NCBI RefSeq assembly: GCF_030272615.1
Contig: NC_081411.1
Coordinates: forward strand, 828,248,897 to 828,312,896
Length of the DNA stretch: 64,000 bases
DNA from: Cryptomeria japonica
Taxonomy: Eukaryota > Streptophyta > Pinopsida > Cupressales > Cupressaceae
Direction: 5' to 3'
Shown here: positions 23,022 to 34,786 of the stretch, piece after piece
Numbering within the stretch: the stretch's first letter is position 1
Layout of the letters: each line of letters starts with the position of its first letter
Position numbers and translations under genes: made by a program
Notes under the pieces: generated by a model
What the model was told of the DNA's origin: nothing
Seen by the model: only the letters and a program-made list of their open reading frames with translations
The model's database searches: none

Positions 23022-23395
23022 TTTTTTTTTATTTTTATGAATAAGCCTCTAATCTATATTAATAAAGAGATTAAATACATATTCACAAAAAAAGGGTTGG
23101 ATGGTAAGAAAGCACACCCCGAAAGTCACATGGGCAGAGCCCAAAAAATCAGAAAGTCATGGGCCAAGTCCAGAAATCTAAGATAACAAACATTAAAAAA
23201 AGGCCATTAAGCGGCCAAGGCAGTGCCAGCAGAGCCAGGAGGGTCTCTGTCATCCCTCTTTCCCCATACATTAGCAGGGTCAGGATTGACGTCAGGAGGA
23301 GCCCAACCATCATTATCTTCTTTTTCTTTGATTTCTTCCTCGCGCCGGAGCGAGATTGCAAGGGCCAGCCACGGAAAGACTTTATCCGAATCTAG

Positions 23396-23722
23396 CTAAC
23401 CCGAACCAGAAGCAGTACCAGGAGCAGGAGCATCATCAGAGGGCCAACCACCCCCACTCCCCGACGGCCCACCAGAAAACCACCCTTGGCTTGCCCGCGA
23501 CGAAGGAGAGCGAGCGCGCCGAGGGGGGCAGGAGTCGCACCGAGGGGGAGGCTGAGAGCGGGGGCGCGCAGAGCCACTCCGCTGCCGGCCTCGAGAGGGC
23601 GACTGGTGGCGGGAGGAGGAGGGCGAGTCGGGGACCCGGACCACAGTGCATGGGGCATTGCCCCAATGGTTCAGGAGGACTTGGAGGTGAGCCACTTCAA
23701 GCGCCACTTTATTGGCTTGCAC
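23396..23722 (-). pseudogene. GC-rich Ser/Arg/Pro-rich extension after ORF2 of LINE1
   Basis: A TAG right after the ORF2 zinc domain (about 23723) is followed in the same frame by VQANKVALEVAHLQ and then about 90 codons rich in Ser, Arg, Pro and Gly, down to a stop at 23396. Base composition (about 70% GC) is sharply different from the rest of the LINE. Other frames are open too, as usual in GC-rich DNA, so translation is unproven. Confidence 0.4.
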
Positions 23723-26700
23723 CTATATCTGAAATAATACATTAGAGCAAATAGTAGCTTTAGAATACATAGAAATCTGACAATCCATTTGAGAATGAGC
23801 AAATATGAAGGCATTTTTATTTTTCCAAATAGTAAAGAGGATTTCCACCTTGAAAGTGTGCCAAAATTGGGTATATTTAGCTAGGAATCTGGGTGAATCC
23901 TCCAGCAGAATCATGTGCCAAGAGAATGGCTCCGGCCGAAATGGCCAAAAAAAATCACGTATCCAGTTCCAATACTGTTGGGCCCTAGGACAAAACCAAA
24001 AAAGATGCTTAAAAGTCTCAGACTGCCCACAAAACGGGCACCGAGGGTTCGAAACCCTCAAATGAACAAGCCGAGAGCCCACAGGCAAGCCTTGGAAAAG
24101 AATACACTAGGCAAAATGGGCGAGCTTCAGCTCAACACTTGCAGACCAAGTGTTGGCAAATCTTTTACGCCAAACAGGCTCAGGAGATTGAAGTAACCAC
24201 CTCTGATTCAGACTCTAGATCATGGGAAAGTGAGGCGACGACCACCTGTAACCAAGCCGAGGCTTGTAGTTTCTCAAAGGAGTATCTGAGTATCATTTCC
24301 AATCTTCCCACTAAGGATTGGGCCCACTAATACCAATTTTATGAAGCATCTCATATGGGATAGCACTCACCAGACCTTCAAAAGTAGCCCGGTCCTAGTT
24401 TTGAAAACTATACAAAGCACGAAACTCGTCCCACTTCATGATGCGCATGGCAGGTCTGAGAAAAAACTGATGAAGAGTATGAATACCCTTCTTCTGAAAT
24501 CTGAGAGCTTTGAGCCAGGGCACTTTGGCCAAGGGCTGGCCGTTTCTGGCAAACAGGGGCAACCACCACACATTGTGCTGGTTCAATGAGAGCCCGTCTC
24601 GAAAGCCGGAGCCAGACCACCGGAGCCAGGGTTTGACAGACTCCCAGGCACGCCAAATGCTTTTGGCAACAAACGTACCAACTATCTGAATTGGCTCTTT
24701 CATAACCAGAAGGGTATGGAGGCCAATTCCTTTCCAGGCTGGTTTGTTGATAGGGAAACCAGACTGAATGCAGTGGCGAAGGAGAATTTTCCAAGCCTCG
24801 TCACCCGTAAGGGCGCGAATAACCCATTTGACACATAAAGCAATTCCTTGCCTCTGGGTGGACAGCAGACCCAAGCCTCCAGAGTCCCTGGGGAGACAAC
24901 AAAAATCTCAGGCGACACGATGGAAGCCATGATGAGTATCAGAGGAGGCCCAAAGAAAATTCTGAAGTAATTTTTCAAGCTTTCTATAAGAAGCTTTAGA
25001 AGGTGCCCAGCAAGAAGAATAATAAACATGAGTAGCGGCCAGAACTTTAGAACAAATCTGGAACTTTCTCGCCAAAGTGATCTAATAAGCCAACTTTTTC
25101 TCCACCCGAGCAAGCACAACCTGCCAAAGCTCTGTTGGGGAGGCTTGAAAAGCAAAAGGAATGCCCAAAAAGCGGAAAGTTTCACTTGACCCAATCCACT
25201 TCCAGCCAAAGGGTTGCAGCCAAGCAGGACAAGGCAGAACAGACTGTCGGTAACAAAGTGTCTTGTGCCACTGAATGGCGGAGCCCAAAGCAAGACAAGA
25301 ATATATTGAGGCACTGGAGCGCCTCTCGAATAGTCTCCTCTTCCTCCAGGAGAGTGAGAAAAGAGTCATCCGCAAAGTGCCCATTAAGTAACTGCAACTA
25401 AGAATTAGACAATGAAATGCCTTTAACACATTGTAAAGATGCAACATTAGCCAATAGATAACCAAACCCTTCAACGACAAGCACATACAGCGAGGGAGCT
25501 AAAGGGAAACCCTGTCAAATAGAGCAGAAGAGGCCAAAGGATGAAGACTGTTGACCATTAATGGTGATACAGGTCGAGGCATCTGCAAAGAGCATTCGAA
25601 CAAACTAGATAAAATTGGGCCCAAAACCCAAAGCTTGCAACATGGAAAGAATGAAAGGCCATTCAATACGATCATAGGCTTTAGAAAAATCAATTTTGAT
25701 GAAAACAACCTTCTGGTTGGAGCGTCGGGCCCACCCCATGCCTTCCCAGATGGCGATGATGTTATCTAGAATATACCTGGATTTGATAAATCCAGTCTGT
25801 TCCGGGCGCACAATGAGAGGCAAAAGATGGCGTATTTTTAAAGCAAGAGCTTTAACAATAATTTTGTAAGAAACATTGAGCGTGATAGGCCGCCAATTGC
25901 AAATGTCCTCAGGATCACCAGCTTTAGGTATGAACTTAATATTTCCTTTATTTATTAGCTCTCCTAGAGAATTAGAATGAAAAGCCTCTAAATAAACCTG
26001 AAACAAGTCGGGACCCACACAGTTCCAGAGAGCTTTGTAAAATTCACAGGGAAAACCATCAAGGCTCGGGGCTTTATCATCGGTCATGGAATGTAATGCC
26101 TCTTTTAGATCCTCCAGTGTAAGCAACTGGTCACAAATTTTTTTCTGGGCTGCAGACAACTTATGTGGCACGACAGCAAGGCAATCCTGCAGGGCCTGCT
26201 GGTGCTCAGGCGTAGGGTCTTGGGCAGTGAAGACTTGCTCGTAATGACGCACAAAAGCCTGCAAAATGTCCGGCAGCTCTGAAAGGACTTGTACGCCATC
26301 TTTGATCTTTTTAATGCCTAGAGAGGAGTGTCTGGCACACAAAGCCAAGAAAAACTCCTTAGAGGCATGATCACCAATTTTGAGCCAGTGCAAACGGGCC
26401 TTGATTTGCGTGTCTCTAGCGGTATAATTGTCCGCAACTTGCTTTTTGTGTCGTAATTCTGCAACTTTAACTTGCAAAGTTGGAGAAAAAGGGCTAGCCG
26501 CTAAGGCCTTGTTAGCAGAAAGCAGATCAGCAGTGGTTGCCTCATAAGACCGCCGATAAAAGATGGCCAGCTGACACCCATAAATGCGCAAGAAGCGTGC
26601 GGTACGGGTGATGGCATCGTTCCACCACCTAATCCAGCCCGTACTATGAGCTGGCCTGCACTCTAAGTTCCAAACTCTGCGAATGTGGGCTAGAGTGGCT

Positions 26701-27503
26701 TTATGACCAAGCAGAGAAGTGTTGAGGAAGAATTACGAATGACATGCGCGAGCTTGACGTGTCTCCCATTCAATGCGAAAACTGATGGAGAAGTGATCAA
26801 ATAATGTCACATCCATTAACGGCTTAACTGGAAGGGAGGAGCTGGCGAAGGAGAAAAATGACTGTGCTGAGATCATGGCACAATCAAGGCGCTTAAAAAT
26901 TCTGTCAGAACCAGCCCTGAAATTACACCAGGTGTGCCAGGGAGAATGAGAATGGTGGGGGCCCATATTGGGATCAAAAAGCCCTAATTTATTGCGCATG
27001 TAGTACCACGCCTCGCGCTCACCAGCTGCCCATCTTAAGGGCAGGATGCCATTTTTATCACAAGCCATCTCAACCATATTGAAGTCCCCATATAAAATTC
27101 AAGTGGCAACTAACAGTGAGTCAGCAATCCATCGCCAGAATAATGAGCGCTCCACAACATCATTCGGGGCATAGACATTAATTACCCCGAAAGAATGATT
27201 ATCAATATTGAACAAAATCCAGACAAGCCGTTGCGTGGGATCAGACCCATGGTCAACCACGCAGGAGTGCCACTGTGGGGACAAAAGAGTGATAGCTCTG
27301 CCACGCCCAGGCTCATGGGTAGTACTAAACATATAACTGGTTGGCCAGATGGACCGACAAGTCGAGGCGAGCAAAAAATCAGAAACCTTAACTTCCTGAA
27401 GGCATAGAATATCAATACCAGTCGACTTTTTCAAAGTATCTCTAACAATATACTTTCTAGAGAGGTCAGTAAGACCTTGAACATTCCATGAGAGGAAATT
27501 CAT
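23723..27503 (-). pseudogene. LINE1 ORF2: endonuclease, reverse transcriptase, zinc domain
   Basis: The ATG at 27503 opens with MNFLSWNVQGL, the plant L1 endonuclease start, with LCLQEVKVS and NVYAPND. The frame continues through in-frame stops at 27099 and 26733 into RT (26591-25605): the thumb-side LKIGDHASKEFF, DKAPSLDGFPCEFYK, FIPKAGDPEDICNWRPI, EQTGFIKSRYILDN and KIDFSKAYDRIEW. The catalytic box reads FADDSF (about 25370). After that, several frameshifts (25486, 25314 and 24874 open parts) lead to the zinc motif CPFCGQSETFKHLFWFC near 24040. All domains are recognisable but the protein is broken. Confidence 0.88.
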
Positions 27504-27595
27504 GGATGAAGTGCGTCCATATCATCGGACTCTGACTCCTCTCCATCTAGGGAAGAGAAACGATTCTGCAAAAATTTCGGCGGAACTGAGCCAAT

Positions 27596-28732
27596 CTAGA
27601 TAGAAGGAGAAGAAATCCTCCGCTTCTCTTGAACATATTCCCCTTCCTCCCTAGGCAGAGAGGGGCTACGAGAGCGCCTTTGGGCTCCTAAAACAGGAGC
27701 AGAGCTGTGCAGCTGGGCCATCATAATGGCAGCGGGTTGAAGCGTGGATTCAGGCCGAGGCTGAAGAGGCACGCTGTTGACCTTGCTCAGAGCCGCCGTC
27801 CCCTTCTGAGAAGGGTTTGAAACATTCTTCGTCAGTTTGGTGGCATTGGAAGCCGGCGCCGAGCCAAAGGATTTATTCCTGCGACCTGTGACCGTAGTCC
27901 AGGCAGAGTCCTGTTTAGGAGCAGAAGAATCTACTTGACGAGAATGAGCATTTTCCCGTGGTGGAGAGGGTGTATGAGGCACTGCCAAAGGGCAGTCCTT
28001 GATCTTGTGGTCTGCGGACTGACAGCGATAACACGTGTTGGGTAAGTTGAAATAAGTGACTTTCTGGGTATGCCGAAGAGATCCTATTTGAATATCAATG
28101 GAGTCTTTCAGATCATGGGAAAGGTCAACTTCCACGCAAACCCTTTTCTGGGGATGAGCTTGGAAGAACCTATCCGGCTCCACACAGACAACTCTCACCA
28201 GGGAGGAAGCAATATGGTTCAAAAAAGGCACACAAGGCAAAGGGAGACCAGGGAATTCAATCCAAACTGGGACCCGGAGCTTGGTCTCATCCGAGACAGT
28301 GAAGTCACAGGTCCATGCTTGGAAAACCAACAAAGAAGACCAGACATACCAGGGATCATGACCAAAAATGGCCTATACATGGCTAACTTCCGAAAAGCGG
28401 AACAGAAAAAAACCCTTGGTCAGGTTTTGGACCATCTCAAGGCGGACCCCATGAGGGACCCAGGCCTTGTTGACCCAATCTTTGAGCACACTTTCAGGAG
28501 GGGTTCTCCCAACAAAATACCCAACAAGGGTGTGACTTTCAAGCCATTGACAAGCAGAATCAAATTCAGGTAAAGGTAAAACCACATCAGTAGGGGAGTT
28601 AGAATGCATACCTCATGAAACACTTTCGGAATGAATTTCCGAGGTCATTTGTTTGGAGGGGGAGCCATTGAGCAAAACCGATGAACTGCCAACACCAGCA
28701 TGAACTGCTGGGTTAGGAACGGTTGAAGGCAT
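27596..28732 (-). pseudogene. LINE1 ORF1: DUF4283 and CCHC RNA-binding protein
   Basis: One frame runs from the ATG at 28732 to the stop at 27596, interrupted only by a TGA at 28613-28615 and a TAG at 28373-28375, each one transition from a sense codon. The DUF4283 domain holds LTKGFFLFRF, then VPVWIEFPGLPLPCVPFLN. The zinc knuckle is CYRCQSADHKIKDC (about 28025). The tail is rich in Ser, Pro and Arg. The gap to ORF2 is 92 bp, unlike the overlapping arrangement in LINE2 and LINE3. Such proteins coat LINE RNA; that role is known for the family, not seen here. Confidence 0.88.
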
Positions 28733-28958
28733 AATAAGATGCTTAGGGCCGCCCTAAATGCAACCATACGCACGACAATAAAGACAAAATCCTACGCAGT
28801 ATGACAGTTCGCAGAAAGAAACCCTAGCAGATCTCCAAAAAAAGCATAATCCCACATGTGCATATGAAAGTTAGAATGCTAAATAAAATATTTTTTCTAA
28901 ATAGATATATAAATTTTAATAATTCTTTTTTATGTCAAAATATAGATAATAAAACCAA

Positions 28959-29112
28959 TTATAGGGATTGCCAATAGTGGCATGTTGTGATGGTTAAGTT
29001 GTTGTGTTGTCGTTCTTGCCATCAAGGTTCAAATCCCACCGGATCATAGCTCCGAATTAAAAGCGTTTACCCATTAAAAAAAAACAAAAAACAAAAAACA
29101 GTTATAGGGATT
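28959..29112 (+). mobile_element. tRNA-derived SINE with target-site duplication
   Basis: The body is 28970-29101. It contains an A-box-like TGGCATGTTGTGATGG followed by GGTTAAGTTGTTG, a B box AGGTTCAAATCCC (29029-29041), a short unrelated tail and an A-rich end (AAAAAAAAACAAAAAACAAA). Perfect 11-bp direct repeats TTATAGGGATT flank it at 28959-28969 and 29102-29112. This is the classic structure of a Pol III-transcribed SINE moved by LINE machinery. Confidence 0.88.
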
Positions 29113-29250
29113 TGATTCAGTTTAAATTAAATTAAATTAAATACAAATATTTCTATTAAAAAAAACTTAATTATTATGTGTATTCTTTATAATTGTATTT
29201 TATATATCTTTTTGAAATCATTCTATTTTTTAATGCTTTTGAAAATAATA

Positions 29251-29267
29251 ATTTTTTAAATCATTTT
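29251..29267. repeat. Target-site duplication of LINE4, left copy
   Basis: ATTTTTTAAATCATTTT matches 46910-46925 (ATTTTTTAATCATTTT) with one missing A. These are the outer limits of the LINE nest. Confidence 0.6.
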
Positions 29268-29274
29268 TTTATCA

Positions 29275-29285
29275 ATAATTATATG
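29275..29285. repeat. Target-site duplication of LINE2, left copy
   Basis: ATAATTATATG is identical to 36811-36821. It is directly followed by the T run that is LINE2's poly-A tail on the other strand. Confidence 0.8.
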
Positions 29286-29807
29286 TTTTTTTTTAATTGA
29301 TAACCGGAAAAGATTTATATTGCTTAAAAGGAAAGTGTACATGCTTTAAGTTGCTCAACAACATTCCACAAAATGGGGTCTCGCCCTACAAAACCAAAAG
29401 AACCCGAGATAGACACCACACCTACAAAGCCTACCATACCATATGCATTCCTTACAACTAAGCCTCCCCACCCAAAAACCGACAACCCACAAGACACCAT
29501 CCTACCAGAACCAGCCAAGGGCTTCCTCCTTGGAGAAGTTGAGAATGCCCTGACTGGGACCTACCTCGGGCAACTCCAACCCGCCACCTGTCGAGGTTCC
29601 TGGCCTACCGCCTCGAAGTAAACTGTTATCCACCACCTTCGCAATCTTTCACGGGATTTGGTGACGCACCAGTGGCCACCCATCTTCATCTATTGGATCC
29701 CGCGACTTCATCGGGGTCTGCTTGCCACGCATTTTCACTCTTTCTACCGGTCCCAACTCCTGCACAAATTCCACAATTTCCCGCCACCCATTCCTTGCAT
29801 CCTCCAT

Positions 29808-30227
29808 CTATGCTTCCATTGAACGAGAAGCCAACCACACCACAAATGACTGCACTGCTTTCATTCCCTCACCTAGACGCCGCCACAACCCTTGCTCCAT
29901 TCTCAGACCCTTGCCAATCTCTGCATGAGCTACCACCTCCGCCAGTCCACTCGACCATTTTGGTCTCAACACAAGGGACGTCACTTGCAGTACCTCATCC
30001 TTCAAACCTCCGACCATTAGGGCCAAAGCCACGAACAGGGACTGAACATCCAAGTTTGTTCGTGGACGATAGTCAAAGTCCAAGAATTCTTCCCCAAACA
30101 TTAGGCACACAGCCCTCCAGAAAACTTCCTCATCCACCCTAAAAACATTCAACATGCGATTGCTTGAGATTGTGCCTCGAAATGCAAGCATTTGGCCCTC
30201 TGTAGACAATGAGAAGTTGGCTTCCAT
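29808..30227 (-). CDS. LINE2 ORF3: intact 139-residue protein of unknown function
   Basis: The ATG at 30227 starts MEANFSLSTEGQMLAFRGT; an upstream in-frame GTG at 30239 is less likely. The frame is intact to the stop at 29808, while ORF1 and ORF2 of the same element are broken. It lies 332 bp downstream of RNase H. Related sequences occupy the same place in LINE4 (37588-37236) and LINE3 (44860-45329). Shared features are an ME/MD start, a Q-x-LAF-x-G block, RM-x-N-x-F with LINE4, a following DE-x-x-F and GEE, and R-x-N-x-D then F-x-A-x-A with LINE3. I see no signal peptide, membrane span or zinc motif. I do not recognise a known family; its function is unknown. Confidence 0.55.
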   Translation of the reverse strand: MEANFSLSTEGQMLAFRGTISSNRMLNVFRVDEEVFWRAVCLMFGEEFLDFDYRPRTNLDVQSLFVALALMVGGLKDEVLQVTSLVLRPKWSSGLAEVVAHAEIGKGLRMEQGLWRRLGEGMKAVQSFVVWLASRSMEA

Positions 30228-30559
30228 CCTTCCCCACACTCACAACCAAAACCAACACTCACGTTAGCCAAAACAGTCCACTGTGAAATGCTAAAACAAA
30301 AGGAGACGAGGGCCTAAAATAACCGTAGCCACTCCAAAAATTAATTGCTTCACACGCATCACCTCAAGCCACGCATCATCAGCAGAACAAACCTCCAATC
30401 ATTGACATCATTGCACCTATGCCGCCATTACAACTTGCTGCCAGTTCAAAGAACACGAACCACATGAGTCATCCCCACCCCTCCATGATGCATATCTTAA
30501 ACGAATCACACAAATCTCACCACCACATCTCCGGTTCCCCTTTCACTTACTAAGCACCT

Positions 30560-33500
30560 TCAACCAAAATCTAAGGGACTCAAATCCCTTAGGTCTTCAA
30601 ATAAATTAAAATGATCAGCCAAGGAACCATTTGCACCTACGTTCGAAAGCTTATCAGCCTCAACATTCGCTTCCCTGAGAACGTGCGATACCTTAAAATC
30701 CTCAAACCCACTCAAAAGGTTATTCATCCTTCTGATATGTTTATCTAGGTGCCAAGCCTCCATACGTCCCCTAGCAATACCATTCACCACTATCTGGGAG
30801 TCCCCTTCAAGATGAAGTTTTTTCACCTCTAATTTCTTCGCCAAAAGAATTGCTTCAATTGCTGCCTGACACTCAGCTTCGTTGTTCGTGCCATCCACCA
30901 GTCTCTTTGCTCCAAGAGCAATAATACTACCATTCTCATCACGAGCTATGACCCCTGCCCAGAGATCCCGGGATTCCCCCTTGAAGCTCCGTCGAAGTTG
31001 ATCTTGGTCTAACCCTTATTTGGCGGAACCCACTCCTGACTTTTATCGCCCATCCTAGGAGGATAAACCCTCAAAAGCCCATTAGAAAGCCTGAATTTAA
31101 TCAAAGGCCAACCCACTAGGATACCAACATCAAAATGAGTGAAAGGGGTCTATGCCATGTTAACCTGGGAAGCAACATTAGAGACTAATTTCAAAATTGC
31201 CCTCTCCAACCTGATCAGAAAGCGTTCCATTGGTTCTGATTTATCCTCAAAGAGTCTTCGATTTTGTTCTTTCTAGACTTCCCACATTACTGTTGAAGGC
31301 ATCACCTTCCAAATTGTAGCAAAAGTTGAAGAATTGTGCAAAGCTAGCCACAATTCCAACCAATCGCGCAGATTCCCTGCCAGCGGTCCCTTCCGACTCA
31401 GCCTCTGCAACCCAAAACACCAAGCTTCCTTGGCAAAATCACATCTCAGCAGAAGATGATCAACATCTTCCTCCTCCTTCTTACAAAGCACACAACGGAA
31501 GGGACCCGCAAACCCCATTCTTTTGGGTCTATCTCCAGTCAGAATCCAGCTGTTGCCCGCCAACCAAGAGAAAGCACCTGCTTTCGACAGACAAGCGTTG
31601 TTCCAACAAACCTTTGCTTCCCAATCCACCTTCTTGCCTTCTGCCTCCAACAAGGCGTACCCCAACTTAATGAAATAAATACAACTCTTTGCACCACACC
31701 AAATTATTTCATCTTCCTCCCTAGAAATCATCACCTCTCTGCTAGCTAGGATATTCCTCATCAACCTTTGATCAACCTCCTCCAAGTTTAGATCACTGGG
31801 ATCCTTCCAAGTCATTTGTTGTCCCAATTCAAAAGAGTCTTGGACCGGAAAATCACTCACTTTGTCTCCCCAATGTTGGATGGTCTTTTGAATAATCCGT
31901 TGGGGAGCCCTGACATCTAGAGATGGGCATCTGTCCCAAGAATCCTGCCAAAAACTAGCCTTACGACCATCTACAATTCGCCAAGTCAGATGATTAGTAA
32001 TCAGGCTTCTACAATTCACCAGAAAATTCCAAAGGGCAGATCCTCTTGGGGGATTTTCAACCGTGAGAATCCTTTCCCTATCTCCATTATCCAATTACTT
32101 AGCTTGAAGAATATGAACCCATCTCTGCTTTGACTTACTGTACATCTGCCACACCAACTTTGCCCCCATAGCTTCATTTATTAACTTCCAGTCACGGAGC
32201 CCCGCACCTACTCCCCCTTTCGGTTTACACACTCTATCCCAAGCCATTAAAGGAATTTTGTCCTGATCCTGTTTACCATTCCATAGAAATTTCCTCATTT
32301 TCTGTTGAATATTCTTAATGATCATGCTTGGGAGTTTAAAACAAGCCATGGAGAAGATAGAAATTACCGAAATAATTGATTTCAACATTAAAATGCGACC
32401 AGCCAACGTGAGCCATTTACTTTTCTAGCCCTCCATTTTTGCTTTACAACCATCAATAAGTCATTTCCAAATCTCTGTCTTACCCACTCCAGCAAAGAGC
32501 GGCGTACCAAGAAATTTCCCAGGGAGCTATCCAATTCTGATACCAAAGAGTTTGGCAATGGCCCTCTGAGTACCAACTTCTATGTGAAAGAAGAAAATCT
32601 CTGACTTTTGCCAATTTATCTCATGTCCAGTGGCCTAGCTAAATCTATCAAGCACTTGTTTCATCATCGTTGCTTCTTGCATGGAAGCCACACCAAAAAG
32701 GCAAGTATCATCAGCAAACTGAGAATGTGTAGTCATTTCCACCCCTCGAGCAATCTCGATACCTTTCCATAACCCCTGAGATCGCTTACATGCTATTGAT
32801 TAGCCTAAAACTTCTACCAATAAAATGAAAAGAAAGGGGGAGATGGGATCCCCCTGATGAATACCCCGTGAGGTAGGAAAAAAACCTTGGGGGCTTCCAT
32901 TAACTAAAATTGAAGCATTGAACTGCATAACCATACTAGAAATCCACTTAATCTAGCACTTACTGAAGCCGAGCTTGGCAAGCACAGCCAAAAGAAAGGA
33001 CTTGTCAACTCTATCGTAGGCTTTCTGAATGTCAAGTTTTAGCATCATTCTTCTCTGTGTTCTCTTCATGGTCATTTGAATCGCCTCATGAGCCACGATA
33101 ATCCCATCAACAATGTTCCTCCCCGGGGTGAAACCACTCTATTCACAAGAAATCAGTTTTTCCAAAATCAAATTGAGTCTATTGGCAACAACTTTTGAAA
33201 TGATTTTATAAATAGTATTACATAGCGAGATCAGGCGGAATTCCTTGAAACCCACTAGTTTATCTTTCTTTGGGATAAGTGCCACTAGAGTACAATTGAA
33301 TTATTTCAAGATAAAACCCCTAGTCCTTGACTCTTCAACCACTGCCAACAGCTCGCCACCTAACAAATCTCAAAAAAACTAGTAGAAGAAAGCCTAAAAG
33401 TCATCCGGACCCAACGCTTTCTCCCCTCCTAAACCAAAAACAACTGCTTTCAATTCCTTCAGAGAGACAGGCTCCTCAAGCATCCGATTGTCCTCCCTAG

Positions 33501-34786
33501 AAACTAAATGAGGAATCACCGCCAAAAACTCTGCTTTCAATCTATCCTGATCTAACCCACTCTTATTCCATAAATTTCCAAAAAAAGCTACCACCTCCTA
33601 GTTAATCCGGGCATAATCCTCCGTCAAAGTACCATCCATGAGACGCAGAGATAGAATTCTATTAAGACATCTCTTTACCTTCACAGAACTATGAATTTTT
33701 TTTGTGTTTCTGTCTCCTGCTCTAAGACAATTCTCATGCGATTTTTGCCTCTAGAAAATCTCTTCCCTCTACAAAACTTCCCCATATCTACTGAATAGGT
33801 CTTTCTCCATGAGATAGTCCACCTTGTCCATACCCTCTGTAATGACTTTCAATTTCAGAGCCCCTAACTCACCTTCAATCTTTCATTTTTCTTCAAAGAT
33901 ATTTCCAAAAACGTCCCTGTTCCAGCTTTTCAGTTTCTGTTTAACATAGCTTAGTTTTTTAAAGAACTGATAGGACAAAAAGCCTTCGACCATAGGGGCC
34001 TCCTTCCACCATTGAACCACCTAATCTTTGAAGCCCCGCTCCCTTAGCCACATCTTTTCCACCTTAAAGGGACATCTGAGTGGAACTCCATCCTTCTGCA
34101 CAAAAAGTGAGACCGAGAAGTGATCCAAACCTGAAATAGCCAAAATTTTTGCCTCAAAAATAAGGGGAGCCAGGTTCCAATCCCCTACTAAAAATAACCT
34201 ATTGAGTTTCTCAGCTATGTTGGAGAAGCCCAAACATCTATTGGTCCATGTAAAGTTCCCACCTTTAGCAGCCACCTCAAACAAAGCGTTAGAATCCACA
34301 AAGGTCTGAAAATCAGATTGAATCCTGCACATCCTTCTCACCCCTCCGCGTTTGTCCGAATGGGAGAGGGTGGCATTAAAATTGCTCGCAAAAATCATTA
34401 AGGCAGGCCTTATATCCTCTAAAATCTTGGAAATTTCCTCCCATAGCTGGCACTTATCTGCTGTTTTAGTAGGGCCATAAACATTGATTAAGAAACTTGA
34501 AAAGTTGATAGTCCTTGAGCTTACCTTTGCCATCTGCCAATATCTAGAACTTGAGACTGCTTCCACGGTTCCATAAGATACCCAGACCACCTAAAGCCCC
34601 CTGTGAATCCACAAAAAAACCTGACCACCTCTGTCTAACACCAAGAACTCTAGCCGCCTCTTCACTACCTAACTTAGTTTCCTGAATGCAAATAACTTTC
34701 GACTTCGCTTGATCAAATCCTCTTTTGATCAAGCATCGCTTGTCAAGGGCATTGCAGCGCCTGACATTCCAAGTAAGGAACTTCAT
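30560..34786 (-). pseudogene. LINE2 ORF2: endonuclease, RT, zinc domain and RNase H
   Basis: The ATG at 34786 starts MKFLTWNVRRCNALDKR, with CIQETKLGSEEA, then in another frame the endonuclease body (34590-34021: SFLINVYGPTKTADK, NFTWTNRCLGFSNI, LDHFSVSLFV). RT is strongly eroded: 33594-33394 gives EEPVSLKELK and GPDDF, and the rest is in scattered frames. The thumb/connection part (32406-32095: MAGRILMLKSIIS, FLWNGKQDQDKIPLMAWD) and zinc domain (about 31510: CVLCKKEEEDVDHLLLRC) are clear. RNase H (31020-30560) shows DGTNNEAECQAAIEAI, LHLEGDSQIVVNGI and the ADKLSNVGA end. Its first strand is frameshifted. Confidence 0.85.

Larger units (their letters stand above)
23022..28860 (-). mobile_element. 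LINE1: L1-type non-LTR retrotransposon
   Basis: On the minus strand there is an ORF1 with DUF4283 and CCHC domains (28732 to 27596) and an ORF2 with endonuclease, RT and a zinc-binding C-terminus (27503 to about 23723). The 3' end is an A-rich tail seen on the plus strand as a T run at 23022-23036. The 5' boundary is soft. The sequences flanking the ends share only a short TAAATAA, so I do not call a target-site duplication. No RNase H or third ORF was found in this copy. Confidence 0.85.

Noticed and set aside
23392-23745. Several overlapping frames on both strands near 23.5 kb
   Set aside because: They are side effects of the GC-rich island; only the frame continuous with LINE1 ORF2 is considered.
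23022-28860. A target-site duplication for LINE1
   Set aside because: Only a short TAAATAA is shared at the proposed ends in very AT-rich DNA, which is not better than chance.
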